Below, piece by piece: positions 34,000-46,931 of a DNA stretch of 64,000 nt. The first letter of the stretch is position 1, and each line of letters opens with the position of its first letter. This DNA is from Rhizopus arrhizus. Lineage: Eukaryota; Mucoromycota; Mucoromycetes; Mucorales; Rhizopodaceae. Under the pieces are notes generated by a model that worked only from the letters and a program-made list of their open reading frames with translations, was not told where the DNA came from and ran no database searches. The translations under genes and the position numbers were made by a program. The stretch covers positions 248,001 to 312,000 of the forward strand of contig JAKZZE010000037.1 in assembly GCA_024220505.1 (NCBI GenBank), in the 5' to 3' direction.

Positions 34000-36900
34000 A
34001 TGTTTCTTTCAAAGCTCCTCTCTGGAAGGAATGCAGCAAAGACCAAATTAGAGTTACTGGCTGAAGCTTGGACAAACATACAAAAATATTATGAAACAGC
34101 TGCTGGTATAGTGTGTTTATTACGAGGTTTTGTTTTTTCTTTCATTTTTTATGTGTTTATATGAGGAGAAGGAGAAAGAAAAGACGAAATGAAGTGCCCT
34201 GGTTGATATATTGACTCTTTTTCATAGATCCCTTGAAAGATGCAGTAGATCTTACTCCAATTCCTAGCAGCTTACAAAATATTATCAAACTCATTCAGGC
34301 TGAAGAAGTTGAACATCAGCGACCTAATGGTAGTTTGGAGGCCGGTCCCTGTCTTGAATACTTGCTTCAAAAGCGCGTATTGGAAGAATTGGTTGAATTT
34401 GCTAAAGTTGATGTAAATAGAAGGCTTGTCTCCTTTGTCTGCAACTAACTGTTTTGTCTATAGACGCCTTATGGTATGCGTATTCACTGTTTGCGGTTTT
34501 TCTGTAGTTTGGTTATTAATGTTGAAGCTCAACTGTTACCGGAAAGGGCTGTTCATGTGCCATTACAAAAATTGATAACCTCCTGTCACAGATTGATTGC
34601 TCATCACTATGAGCAACTGGCTATAGATTCCGAGGTTTGCTCTGAAGAAAGAATCGCAGCCATATCTGAACTCTCTTTAGAGCTTGTTAAATTGATGCAT
34701 GGTGTATTCTCTCATTTTAAAGGAGATAATGCAGCTTTAATGGATTTGTTTTTTGAAAGAGGTTGGTGTCGAGGATTAGGTGAGAGTGTCTGGAGAAGCT
34801 CAAAGGATGGGAGAACATTTCATAAGCGAAGAGAAAGTGTTGAAGATAAAATAGCATGGAATATGTTTTTAACGGTAAATGCTGGATTATTTTATAAAAT
34901 AACAAAAAATAAATTCTTGTTAATATTTGTATATGCTAGCCACGTTTTGACATGTTTACGTATCTCATCGATTATATGAACATTCCTGGAGAAACAGGAG
35001 AAATTGCACGAGAAGCCATTCTGTTTGCTCTTCGTTTACTTGATGATGATCCAGAGTATGTGTGCTATATCGTAGAATACTCTGGCTTATGTGAAGTGAT
35101 GGTAAAAACATGAAAAATATGTGTCTACAGACAACTGAATCTATCGCAGGCTGAAAGACTCTCGCTGTATTTCGCTAGCCTACCTAAAAACATCGGCACT
35201 TTCTCCATTTCAGAAAGCAACCGAGTCATTCCAACGCGACCTCCTAGACGTCGCATTCGCTTCTCTTTACCGGCAATGATAACAAACAATAGCTTAATGA
35301 TAACAGTGAATGCTCAAAATAGCTTCAAAAGAAAACGCAGAAAACGCAGCCCTTTCGATAATAATTTTGTACGCATGCTGGAATCAGCAGTGGATAAAGA
35401 AAGAATTGCAGATGACTTTTATAGCTTTTGGGAGTATTTAAATGATATAGCAAGAGTAGCTGAGAAAAGGTTGATGACAGCCCTGATGGCACAACTAACA
35501 ACCATGTTCTGGCATCCAGTCGTTTGTACCGCTCTGAGCTCTCCATCAGCAGAAGCGGCAACAGCAGCAACAGCATACACGACTGAAATGATACGTTGTC
35601 TAACTGATCAAAGACTATTGCATGTATTTTTAGTCGTATTGATAAGTGAAGAAGGAGGTATTGGTAAAGATTTGGAAGCAGAAGTAAAATCAGATATATC
35701 TGTAAATGATCTTATTGATGATGACCAAGATGATGGCTCATCTTCACAAGCAACAGACGATGAGACGAAGCCGGAAGAAGATTCTGCACCACCATCATTA
35801 AAGGAAAAACGAGATTCTATTTCAATTAATGATGATGAAGAAATGACTCTGAGGTTGCTTTTGATTAATCGCATTGACGCTGACAGACAAGAGCTAGCAC
35901 TAGCCTCCTTAAGGTTATTTGACACTATTCTAGAAACTTATAATCAGTTTGCTATTTACAACCTGGTGCTTAGAAACTATCTTGATATTTCTCCTGAAGG
36001 AGAATACGTTGATTACGAAGGAAAAGATTCTGCAGACACGTCATCATTAGGGTCTAAAGTAACAGGTGATCGTAGTAGTGATGCTACGGCGGAAGAGCAA
36101 CCAAAGGCTGATGATACTGCCGATGAAGAAAAGGATACATCTCAAAAAGAAGATAAAAATGAAAAGATCAGATGGCTTGTAGAAAGGTACCTGAAGAGTA
36201 TAGAGTGATCAAAACCAGATTGACTAATACCTTTTTTGTATACAGAGTATTATCTCTTCTACCACTAGAAGATGAATTAGAAAGAATGAAATCACCACCA
36301 TTATCCAGTGTCATTTCATCAGAGACTCTTACATCTTCTGCTCAACAAAATGAAAATGGCAAAAGCAACAATCCTTATGTTGTTGTTCCCGGAAACAGCT
36401 ATGATGATTATTTCCATGAAGCACAAGAGAGATTCCACTATGCATTACTTGCCAAAAACTTTTGGAAAGCGCCTTATCCGCCTGTTAAAGGTAAAAAAGA
36501 TGTTGAGCGAGAAGCAGAAGATCGCAAAGGTCGACCCATGAGACCCATGAGGCCCAAAAGCATGAGCATATCGAGCACAGTGACAACTATAACGACTACG
36601 ATCAAAAAATCTGAGGCGTATGAGGGTTTATTCTTGAGTCGTGTCTTTGCGCAGTTTTGTAGAATGTTTGAATTACCTGTGGAACAAAACCTGTTAGTAA
36701 CCAGTATTTTACAAAAGCTTGCTGGTGTTGTCGATAAGCGAATGGACGGTGTGATATGTGATTGGAGGTCTATTCGTGTGGGTAATGATGGAGCTCTGTA
36801 TGGTGGAGTCTGGACTTTGCCAAGCACCAAAGTAAATAGGCGCACCCTTTATGCGCTTTTAGAACAGGTATTTATGACCCTCTACAAGATTATTCTCTCA

Positions 36901-37775
36901 TTCGCTAATCTTTTAAATCATAGATTACATTTGAAGCACTAAAGCGAGCACAGCTTGTTCCTAATTTTGAAACCCGCATATCAGTAGCAAAAAAACGCGG
37001 TATGTTGCCAGGCGTGATGGAACCTCAAAGCAACTCAGCCTATCATAACGGTCGCCATACGGGCTCATTAAGAAAACAGAACAGTCTTACCTTTGCAAAT
37101 GGTAATGACGGAAGTCATGCAGCCTTTTCTCGAAAAACAGATCATGTGTCTAAAAACTCTGGTAATCTCTCTAAGCTCGTATTCAACAAGGGGTCAGCTT
37201 CGACAGCACTACCTTCTTTCCCTCGCAGTCCTACATCACCTACATCTACAAAATCAACAGGGTTATTGACACTGAGAACTAAAGATATGGGTATTGGTGG
37301 AGGAGCAGGATCCCCTAATTCGCCCTCTTCCTCTTTCTTTCATTATAGTCAAAGGTCCAATGCAACACCAGTTACCATGACAAATCCCTTTGCAAAACTT
37401 GCAAATTTTGTCAATTCATATATTGTCTTGCAGGAATTTTGTAAGGAACTAGCAGCAGTCATTCTGGTTAGACACGCAACCAATTACAACGAGATTGGCT
37501 TTGTGAGATATCAGGAACAGCGGGAGATGAGTATGATTGACCCTGAAAATAGTTCCTATAACCAAAATACACGAGATTGGCTCTTGGATGAAGTGTTGGA
37601 GGATGAAGAAGAAATGAGTTACAAACAAAAGCATTTTGATAAATGGAAAAACAGGATATCTGTTGTATCCACTTTAGCTGACCATCGAAGTGTACGAAGT
37701 TTGGATATTTTTGATGAAGCGATTACTGCAAGAGCACCTTTGAAACCTACTGGATCAACTGAAATAAATAAATAG
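34000..37775 (+). CDS. FHIP/RAI16-like (FTS- and Hook-interacting) protein
   Basis: Seven exons (34000-34105, 34228-34412, 34464-34874, 34940-35101, 35150-36186, 36246-36867, 36924-37775) encode 1124 residues. The N-terminal helical-repeat region carries the family's sequence: ELLAEAWTNIQKYYE, LEYLLQKRVLEELVEFAKVD, TPYGMRIHCLRFF and FTYLIDYMNIPGETGEIAREA. In Aspergillus (FhipA) and animals, FHIP bridges early endosomes to Hook, FTS and dynein. Acidic and serine-rich inserts (about 500-545 and 615-660) and a low-complexity region (about 860-960) are probably disordered. The first intron is long for this genome (122 nt). Some internal boundaries in the last exon could hide an unrecognised intron. 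Confidence 0.87.
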
Positions 37776-37877
37776 CACAGCATACATTTGAAGCCCATGT
37801 TCGAAGAATATACACACACCCATCTAGCAACACATATTTATTTTTCATAATAAACTTTTTTACATGCAATTCGAATA

Positions 37878-39013
37878 TTAACATGCTAGTTTATTTATGA
37901 AAGAGTAAGTCAAAACACCAGTGGCAACTCCAACATTTAGACTATCTACAGATCCGTTATATTGATTTTCCAAAGCGCTAGGAATGCTTATAAAACGATT
38001 ACAGGCATTTCTTATATTTGTTCGAAGCCCAACCCCTTCATTTCCTAAAACTAAAATAGTCGGTTTGGTTTCCACTTCGGTTTTGAAAGAATCTAATTCT
38101 GCTCCCGCTGCGGCTCCAACGATGTCCCATCCATTCTCGTTTGATTCCTAAAAGTGACTCAATATATAATCCTTTTATTATGAACATGATCTTACTTTTA
38201 AGAAATATAAAAGATTTTTAGTAGAAAAAACATCCATTACTTCCATTGCACCCGAACTAACTTTAGAGACAGTTGGGCTCAAGGGTGCGCTATTCTTGCT
38301 GCAAACCAATACACCGTCTACATCAAAAAAATGAGCTGTTCTCAATATTGATCCAAAATTCTAAGAGTCAAATGTTATTTAATTACTTTCTACACATTTT
38401 CGTCCATTATTACCTGAGGATCCTGTACTTCATCTAAGGCTATCCAGAAGGGGGAACGTCTATTTGGTTTTATTTGGAGCTTGAAGGCAGATGCTGGCAC
38501 ATCTTTATCGTCTTTACTTTTAATTAGTGCTTCGTATGCTTTTTTGTCCGTCAGTGCAGACAAAGAACTAATCTCTATCATTTTTCTTGAAGAGGCTTTT
38601 AATACAATACCCTAAATACGAATCGATATAAGTACAATGAGATCTCTGCCCAATAATTAAAGCATATATACCTGATGTGGTTTGTCTTGTGTCAAGCTGT
38701 TCAATTGTCCCTTGTTAGTATAAATAACACGGATCGATGACTCCTTTGCTGCTTTCACAATACTGTCTATCACTGCCTTGTCCTTTTTCTTGGTGGTTTT
38801 CTTTTCAGTTGACTCTTGAAAGTAGATTGCTTCAAGCTTTGATCTCTTTTTTGAATAAAGTGCGGCGGAAACACTTGAAATTCCATATACATACTCTATT
38901 TCTTCACTGGCTGTCTTTCCTGCTAAAGGAGTTCTTTTGGGATACTTAGTCGCGAATCGGTTGCAAGTCGCCTTAGAGAAACTACGTGTAAACAAGTGGT
39001 TGAATTTTGACAT
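37878..39013 (-). CDS. MRM1: SpoU-family mitochondrial rRNA 2'-O-ribose methyltransferase (Mrm1 type)
   Basis: Four exons (39013-38672, 38611-38414, 38360-38196, 38147-37878) encode 324 residues. The N-terminus is basic and Ser/Thr-rich (MSKFNHLFTRSFSKATCNRF), a mitochondrial presequence. A substrate-binding domain starts at YVYGISSVSAAL. The SPOUT methyltransferase domain has motif 1 NFGSILRTAHFFDVDGV, motif 2 LVLGNEGVGLR and motif 3 DSLNVGVATGVL, the knot that binds S-adenosylmethionine. Yeast Mrm1 (Pet56) methylates a conserved guanosine in the peptidyl-transferase loop of 21S rRNA. The frame begins upstream without ATG, so the first ATG (39013) is used. Confidence 0.92.
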
Positions 39014-39109
39014 GTTAAAAATCAATAATAATAAAAAAAAAAAAAAAACCGATTAATGCTTTGAAATAGCAGTCAATTTGTGTCGCATGCACACATTTGT
39101 AATTCAAAA

Positions 39110-39670
39110 AAAAAAAAGCTGCATTTTTTGCAAGTTGTAACAAGACTCAAATTTAGCTGCGTGCTTGATCCATCCTTTACAACCCTTCTGAGTGATCGGA
39201 GACAAAACTTCTGGTATACGAAGTGTTAGCATTTCTTTTAATATCTGTTTTAACCTTCAACCAAAGCTTTTCAATAAGATTAAGAAAGGGTGAATGAGTT
39301 AGCAAACAAATACGTTTGAATTATTTGTTCTCAATTCGCTTAAGAGCTACTATAAGTTTATAAATTGGGGCATTATCTGTCATCAAACAATGATTAAATA
39401 AATCATCCCTTTTCAAACATTTCATCCAATTATTCAATTGGTCCCGGAAGTGTTCCGTTCTGATACTTATTTATCCTAATTTCTTTTCCATTTATTTTTT
39501 ATTCTTCACAAATAACGAAGACAGATTTTCAATATTAACAACATCCTCGAAGGATATAGTTTCTAAGATTTCTATTGAGATATCACGCTCAGTTGTTACA
39601 GAGTTTAGCTGGTTTCCCTTTCGTAGACAAATCGTACTTCTAGTAATACGAAGATTGAGGCCAGACTAAC
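39110..39670 (-). pseudogene. Tc1/IS630-like DDE transposase relic
   Basis: The minus-strand translation follows a DDE transposase. SGLNLRITRS..CLRKGN is around the first catalytic Asp (GFNLHITR-type motif; the Asp itself is lost), HCLMTDNAPIYKLIVALKRIEN around the second, and SPFLNLIEKLWLKVKTDIKRN around the third acidic residue. A last piece in another frame reads ITQKGCKGWIKHAAK. There are several stops, one frameshift and no start, so it is dead. Terminal inverted repeats were not found, and the segment is too short for a whole element. Confidence 0.6.
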
Positions 39671-40033
39671 CTGTAAAAATCATGATTTTATTTCAAATTC
39701 ATATTTTTCTCCACATTCCAAACTTCTACAGCTTGCTTTCCGCTCTTATTCACTTTATCATCATTTTATTTTTTTTAAGCAGTTTTTCTAAACACTTCAA
39801 ACCTAACACACAAAGAAATGAAATCAACAATAAAGTAAATGTCAAGAGATGGGAAGAAGGAGAGGATATTTACAAGGAAAACTAGCATATGACTTTATTA
39901 GCAAACGAATTGGCAATGGCTTCTGTAGAACAAGCGAATTAATAAATTTATAATAAATAGCTGAGTAATTTATATATAAAACATTGTAAAATTTTTATTA
40001 TCAGTAATTTGTTAAAGTAATAGTAGTGTGCAT

Positions 40034-41513
40034 TTATCTTCGAACAGTTCCGCGACCATGTAATTGATACAAATGCTCAAGTTCACCTTCAAGCTGTTTA
40101 ATTTGAGCGTGTTGTTCTTCAAGATCCTTGTTAAGACGATCGCGTTCAGAAACAAGCTATATAGTATTACATAAACAACTGCCCTTCTCTCTTTATATCT
40201 TTCTTTGTACCTGTGATTCCCATTGACGGAACCTGTTTTCTTCTTCCTTGACTTGTTTTGTGAAATTCAATCGCAGTTGTTCCTCATCTTCCTTAAATCT
40301 TGGGTTTTCATATTTATTTTGCCTTTTTTTTTTACAGATATTAATGGATCCGTATCTTGAATTGTATTCTGTTAACTTACTTTGGCTCACCAAATTTACG
40401 AGTGCCCATCTGTGATTGACGATAGTTTTCATAATGATTTTCTTCTGTCGTTGAAATCAAGTCATGCATATGTGACCGGATCAGCAATTTTCTCAGCTTT
40501 TTAAAATCACAATGATCCTCATTTTCAACTTCGGCTACACCCCAAGAATATTCTCTGCCCTTTACTGTACGTCCATCACTGGTTTGAACTTCTTGAGTTG
40601 AGCCGATGATGGCAAAGGGCATAGCAGCCATTATATTTTTGTTTGTGTCTGTTATCTCTTCATCTTCACTTTCAATTGGGCAAGAGTATATTTGAATATT
40701 ATTGGCTTGAATGGAGTTTAAAATCTATATGTAATATGAATACCATAATACAATTTAAAACCTTTTCCTTTACTTACGCTAACTTTAAACTTTGCCAAAT
40801 CACTAGGAGTAAGGGTATCTGCTTTAGCAATAACGGGAATCAAGTTCACTCGAGAACCAAGGTGTTTCATCACCTCAATATCAAGAGGTTTAAGGCTATA
40901 TAAAAGCATAAGCTAATTATATACTCAATACCAAGAATGTATTACCCGTGACCATTTGGACGAACAAAGTAAAGACAAGCATGGACTCTAAGGTCAATCA
41001 CACCTTGGCGGATAGGTTGCTGTTCTTGTGCCATAAAACTTTCATGTTGATCATCAAGAAATTCGTATACAGGCATCCAGCTATTATAGTTGTTGACATA
41101 ATCACCAAATCCAGGTGTGTCAATAATAGTCAAGTTTACTTTAAAGTTTTTTTCCTCAAGCTCTAATACACATACGATTGGTATACATGATAATAAACGT
41201 TGTCTTGTGTGTGTACCTGCTTTAGTAATTTCGATTTCTACCGTCTTTTCAATTTGTTTAGCATGACGCTTATTCATATTCTTGTAATTTTTTATGCCAG
41301 TTGTAAACAAGGTATTTACAAAGGTAGTCTTTCCAACACCAGATTCGCCTTAATAGACATAAATTAGTGCTTTTTTTTTATCTTGAATTTTTCGATTTTG
41401 ACTTTACCACAAACCATCAATGTGAAATTAGCACCACGCTTTGATACAATCTTATGACGTTGATTGGGAAGGTGAGCAATACCAACGCCACCACTTACAG
41501 CAGCTACACTCAT
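40034..41513 (-). CDS. CDC12: Septin, Cdc12 type
   Basis: Seven exons (41513-41408, 41348-41217, 41162-40946, 40895-40778, 40724-40381, 40322-40211, 40156-40034) encode 383 residues. The GTPase core has G1 GESGVGKTTF (split by the first intron), G3 DTPGFGD and G4 AKAD. The septin unique element follows (GREYSWGVAEVENEDHCDFKKLRKLLIRSHM), then a C-terminal coiled coil ending QLEGELEHLYQLHG. The wording SWMPVYEFLDDQHESFMAQEQQPIRQ is typical of the fungal Cdc12/AspC group. Septins form heteromeric filaments at the cortex, septa and hyphal tips. No polybasic N-terminus is prominent. Confidence 0.9.
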
Positions 41514-43960
41514 AATTAAAATGAAAAATAACAAAAAGAAAAGAGCATGCCTTTGTATTTTACACGTTTTTAATAACCAACTAATTCATCTCAGACAAAG
41601 TGGTGTAACAACTCTAAAATCCTTTTTATAATTTACCTCATGTTTTAAAGCCTAGATCTTTTTTTTTTTTTTTTTTTTTTTTTTACAATGTCCCAATACT
41701 TGGGTGAAAAACGGATTGATTCTATTTCAAGACATAGAAATGATAAGTTTAAGAGACAATCCCGGTACCTGAAACAGTGCGCATGGGGAAATCTATTTTG
41801 CAAATAACTCATTTAAAGTCAGAAAAATGATCAATTGTTCTAAATGTCTGCATAAATCGACAAACAAATTAAAGCAGTTACTGCTTTCCTATTGTACTCT
41901 TTGATCGTATGCTATTCAGAGAAAAAATTTTGACAGATTGTTACAATATTTCTTTTTATAATTGCTTTGGGACTTAGAATGCTAGCAAGGAATATGAGAA
42001 ACAAAGCTCAATATATATTATACAGGATCACATATTGTATAAAACATGCTTGAGAGTTGTATTGCTTTCTATTAGAACAAGTAGCACAATATATCAAAGC
42101 ATTTAATTGAAGCCCCTTGATAGGCATTTTCGGATGGGGAATGCACTTTGCAATGATAATGACAACTTACATCAGTGGGAGAATTGATTGTTATAAGTGA
42201 CGAACGTAAGTCAATATATTTTATTTGATGAGAGAGTAGGAGATACAATATGTATTATTTTCAAAGGACTTTATTTGCTTGAACTTTACAGCATTTAACT
42301 CGGTTTTAGAAATGCCAATTGTAACCTTGCTGGGATTTACAAGAGCCAATTCTTTGATGAGCTTGAGATACTAATAGGGTATATGGAATGTCAGTCTCAG
42401 TCATCAAGAAATTAGCAACGTAAGAATAAAAGCGCTTACCCCCGAAAAGTAAAGCAATCATCGATTGCAACCTAGTTCTGCTTCCTTTTCAGAAGAGAAC
42501 GGCAATATTTCTGTTGGCATTGTGGAAGTGAGTGTTGTTTAGAAAGGATTAATAAAGCCGGGAGTATAACCATGTCCGTAAATGAAAGAGCAGATAGTGA
42601 AAGAAGAGGAACAGAGAGCGAGACAATAAAGTTTTTTTTTATGCATGTTGTTTTTAAACTATAAGGGGGAAAAAAACGATAAATAAACAAAGCAAGACCT
42701 CCATTCACTCTTTTTAAATGTCTTTTTTTTCTGGAACACTCCACATACCTCTGTTTCATCCAACTTTTTCTTTTTATCTTATCAAGTCAATTATGATGAA
42801 AGGATTGATTGTTCTTTAACATTTACTTGAAACAATTTATGCAAAAAGAGGATAAGGTATAAATGTAACTCTCTTATTAAATTTCAAAGTTACGTCTGCC
42901 TCTTCTACAATCTTGGCAAAGAAGCAAAGAGATGGCTTTTTTTTTTTTTTTTTTTTTTTTTTTTTGTGAGTCTAATACACTGTTTTAAGAAATAAATGTA
43001 CTTTTTCCTGTAGATTATCTTCCATAAAACGTATAAGAATATTCAATAATACTTTACAGATAAGTTATACCTTCATAATGAAAGTTTGGAAATTCAGTCG
43101 TAGTCTCTCATTTAAATTACCATCGATAAGGTGATGTAACAGTAATTAAATGATTCAAAGACCAAACTAAAGGTCTATAAAGTGGCAGATTCACCACTAG
43201 CAGGACTTTCTCTTTGTAAGAAAAGAATTTACTAAAAAACCTGCAATCAGATCTTGCACATGGCATGAGTATTGATTAGACATTGATGACTGCATTAATA
43301 TCTTTTTACTATATCTATTGATAACAATACTAAAAAATAATTTTTCATATCGTATAATCTGATAATTACCACATCCTGATAGCCCACAATTGAGTACAAT
43401 TCCCGTAGTCTTAGTTGGTAAACGACAGAAGAATAATGTTACAAGATATATGCTTGGCATACAGTTATTCAATAAGCACAATACATCTTAGTTGGGGCTT
43501 TCCTTGCAGAGTATTCAAATGATGTACATAATATACAACTTATTTCTTTCATGCATCTAGTATTAGAGCTCTTGTATTTATCTAGATAAAGTTTTCCATT
43601 TAATTGAAAAAAGTCTTGATCGTTCTTTATATCAGTTAAAAGTATGATTACTAATAGTAGTAGCTTTTGAATTTTTGCTCATTTTTTTATTATTTATATG
43701 TAAATACACTAAGCAACTCAACCAAAGACGTATCCAACTTTCTTCTGTTTCATATTATATCTATTTGGGTATTTTCTTTGCAATTTTATTACATTTCTTC
43801 ACTTATTTTCTAATTATGTCAACTCAGTTTACGAATCATTAATAAAAGCATAATATACGTCATTCTATTAAATTAATATTCCGCTAGTTGAGGACACTCA
43901 AAGCAAGGGATTTTTTTCTTGAAACTTCTTTCCTTCTCGTTCACAATAGACATTTAAAAA
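41514..43960. other. Long intergenic region, no gene recognised
   Basis: About 2.4 kb between the divergent septin and acyl carrier protein genes. It contains poly(T) tracts at 41659-41684 and 42937-42965. Minus-strand frames of 94-95 codons (42472-42759, 43197-43481) have no convincing domain; the second has a few cysteines that I could not assign. Confidence 0.45.
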
Positions 43961-44379
43961 ATGGTTTTCTATCCTCGTGTTATTTTGTCTGCTGCCTCTA
44001 GATCTGCACAACGTCCTCTTATGACACGTACAGCTATGCCTGCTATCATGTCCCGCATGTATGGTTCCTCCTCTGAATCTGTTGAATCTCGTATTGTCAA
44101 TATTCTTAAAGGCTTTGACAAGGTTGATCCCAACAAGGTAAATACTGATTGCTCAGCAAATAATGAAATAAATAGAGTTGCCTAATACAAAATATATATT
44201 AGGTCACACCTCAATCCAACTTCATTAAGGATCTCGGTTTAGACAGCTTAGACACCGTTGAAGTAGTTATGGCAATTGAGGAAGAATTTTCAGTTGAAAT
44301 CCCAGACAAAGAAGCTGATGCTATTCAAAGTGTTCAACAAGCTGTCGAATACATCTCTAAGCGTGAAGATGCTCACTAA
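43961..44379 (+). CDS. ACP1: Mitochondrial acyl carrier protein
   Basis: Exons 43961-44137 and 44203-44379 encode 117 residues. The first ~35 residues ([26 protein letters not shown]) form a mitochondrial presequence. The ACP domain follows, with the 4'-phosphopantetheine serine in [19 protein letters not shown]. The protein carries acyl chains in mitochondrial type II fatty-acid synthesis, supports lipoic acid and Fe-S cluster assembly, and is an accessory subunit of complex I. The length is normal for the family. The 65-nt intron sits just before [12 protein letters not shown]. Confidence 0.95.
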
Positions 44380-45905
44380 ATTATTTTCATCTAAATCATG
44401 TCAATAAAAAAGGATGTAACACATCTTTTACACTTTATTTAGACATATATATACAGTGCCCACAACAACCAATCAGTAGAAATAAAAAATCAATATGCAT
44501 TTTTCGAACTATTATTAAGTCCAGTTGAGCGCTTGGTGCTTGTTACATTTGTTCGCCCGGACCAGATCAATTTCAAAAAAAAATAAGAAACAAAAAACCT
44601 TTTTGGATTATGAGTAAAAAAAGGACAATGGAATAATATATTGAAGATGGCAGAACTATTACAGTTTTGAAAACACTAATTTGCGGGTATTTTTTTTTTT
44701 TTTATTCTTTGGAAGATTTCGCTACCAAGTATGAATATACACTTTTTTATGAAAATAGTAGATGAGAAAGGTAAGAATACAATGGATTAGGTCGAGGAAG
44801 TTGAACCTTATTACTTGCAAACATGCACTTCATTGAGAAACATGAAGCGTAATAAATAGATGATAAAAAAACAATTAATAACAATTTGATTTCCTTAAAG
44901 TAACTACATGAATAAACCTTTTTCTTCTACTTTTCTCTCTTTATTATATACAATAATGTTATATAGCATAATGTATTTGATTATTCAAAAACAAGAAAAC
45001 AAATGATTATTAAGTCAATTTATCATTAAAATACTTTTCACATCAAATTGACAAGTCTGTAAAAATTTTTCTCAAATGTCTTTACTTACAAAGATAGCTT
45101 AAATGAATCAATGCAATTTATAACATATACATATATATTTTACTGGTAAAATTCTTAATTTTGTATCTATTATCAAAATTACGTTATCACAGATAGACAT
45201 AAATAAATAAAAATACACTATCTTTCTTCATTTGTCCCACTGTATGTTTGATCCTCTTTGAACTCAACCCCCTACATCACCAAAAATTGCCTCTGTCCTA
45301 TCCTCTTTCTTCAGAAAAATAACTCTTGGATTAGCTGTCTCAGAGCACAAGCAGATATCTACGATGCACCCCTCTCCCTTTACACATTCATTCCGTTTTT
45401 CTTTCTTTTGCCTTTGATCCCAAACAGGAGTTCTTGTTTATTTATTCATTTTATTTCCTCACGTACCTTTTGACCTGAAGTAGATCATTAGGGTGTATTC
45501 AAGTCATTATTATCTCATTTAATTTTTTTTATGGTAAATACAGTCTATATTTAATCGTATAAGCAAAAAATATAGTACTAATAAAATTGGACTTTGGCCA
45601 TAAAAGATATACAGTGTCTGCAGCATTAAATTACAGATACTGCATTTATTAAACTGATTTACATGTAAAAAAGAGAGGAATGTATGTTTCAAACTATAGT
45701 GAAGATTACTATTGAAAATACCACCTTTATTGGTGAGATTGAAGAGTTAAAATGAAGAATAAGTTAAATCATCTTCAGAAGACTATAATTGAAATCAGTT
45801 TTTTTTTTTATATTTATCTCATATTTTTTTAACCTACATCTTCATCAAAATTACTAAATAAAATGTTAGGTAAAAATCCTTATAACGTTTTATAATGTAA
45901 ACAAC
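44380..45905. other. Intergenic region, nothing firm
   Basis: About 1.5 kb between the convergent ACP and bHLH genes. Around 44453-44590 a CAGTGCCCACAACAAC motif after TATA-rich sequence is reminiscent of Tc1/mariner ends, but no partner end or transposase was found. The rest is AT-rich without open frames of note. Confidence 0.4.
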
Positions 45906-46434
45906 TTACGATTCTCCCAGCATATTTTGAAGATCTCTTATTTGACTTTTTAAGTCGTTTTTGACACTAACTAAATGTCTAATATGATCTACAGCTTTAG
46001 ATAAAAATGTTAATATTTGAATTAAAATAAATATATGCTTTATGTATACATTTTTGTAAAATAAATGCTTCTGACCTATTCCCTTGAGTAAGAGAAGGTA
46101 CAATTTCAATAAGTTGATCGAATCCTAATCTAATATTTTGTCTACGTTTCTTTTCTGAGGCAATATGATTCGCTTTCTTTTCTGCATCTGTCAATAATTC
46201 ATGTGGTGCTTTGCGTGGCTTTCGTTCTTTTTTGGGCGTAGGTGATTCTTTGTCTGCAACTTCTGCTGACTCAAGGGATCGTTTTTTGCTTTGTTGTTGT
46301 TGATATCCACTATCTCCATTGGTATTATCCTCTATAATTATTATTAACATACTACTATAGCCAATAACTTTGAATATACCAGGTATCAATAAAGCATTCA
46401 TAAATGTAGATTGTCCTTGTTGTGTTAGTGACAT
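45906..46434 (-). CDS. bHLH transcription factor (Ino4-like)
   Basis: Three exons (46434-46380, 46331-46050, 45994-45906) encode 141 residues. The basic region and first helix read ANHIASEKKRRQNIRLGFDQLIEIVP, with the E-box-contacting His-Glu-Arg arrangement. After a short loop (SLTQGNRSE), the second helix starts AFILQKSVDHIRHL and runs into a short coiled coil to the end. The upstream part is Lys/Pro-rich (TPKKERKPRKAPHELL). The small size and the layout resemble fungal Ino4, which with Ino2 activates phospholipid genes; the partner here is unknown. It could as well be another small Mucorales bHLH. Confidence 0.82.
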
Positions 46435-46931
46435 TACAAGTTTTTTTTTTTCGAAAAGATAAAAGGAGAAAAATGGTGGGAACTCAGATCGGCAAAAACT
46501 GTAACCAGCGATGAAATATCACGTGAAAATATAAACTTTAAATACGGTTACTGTGAACCTGATGGATTTTATATTGCATTTGAGTTTAAAATATTCGTTT
46601 TACACTATATAAAAAAAAAAAAAAAAAAAAAAAAGGCTAGAGAATATTTACATTTTTTCTTTCTTTCTTTAAAGGATAAGCTGAAAAAGGGTTACAGTAC
46701 AGAGAATGGTACTCTTATCCACTGAAACCAAAGTGAGTCACATATGATATTAAATAAAATATGAAGAATTGGACTACAATCATGTAAAGCACTTACTACT
46801 TAACAATGAAGTGGAATATATTTTATGTGGAAAACATGTAAAACAGTGAAGGTTTATTTTTCAATTTAAGTTATAGCAACTGGTTTAAAAAAAATGTTCG
46901 TTTTATACCATAAATGTCTATTTATCACATT
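46435..46931. other. Intergenic region
   Basis: About 500 bp between the bHLH start and the end of the small membrane-protein gene. Contains a 24-nt poly(A) tract at about 46611-46634 and no open frame of note. Confidence 0.5.

Noticed and set aside
42472..42759. Minus-strand 95-codon frame
   Set aside because: Low-complexity Lys/Leu/Ser sequence without domain pattern or plausible neighbouring exons.
43197..43481. Minus-strand 94-codon frame with LNCGLSGCGN, considered as a remnant of an OrfB/Fanzor zinc ribbon
   Set aside because: Only two cysteines are in order and no RuvC-like motif is visible nearby; the similarity is too weak to claim.
45258..45473. Plus-strand 71-codon frame downstream of ACP1
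   Set aside because: Hydrophobic composition reflects T-rich DNA; no other support.
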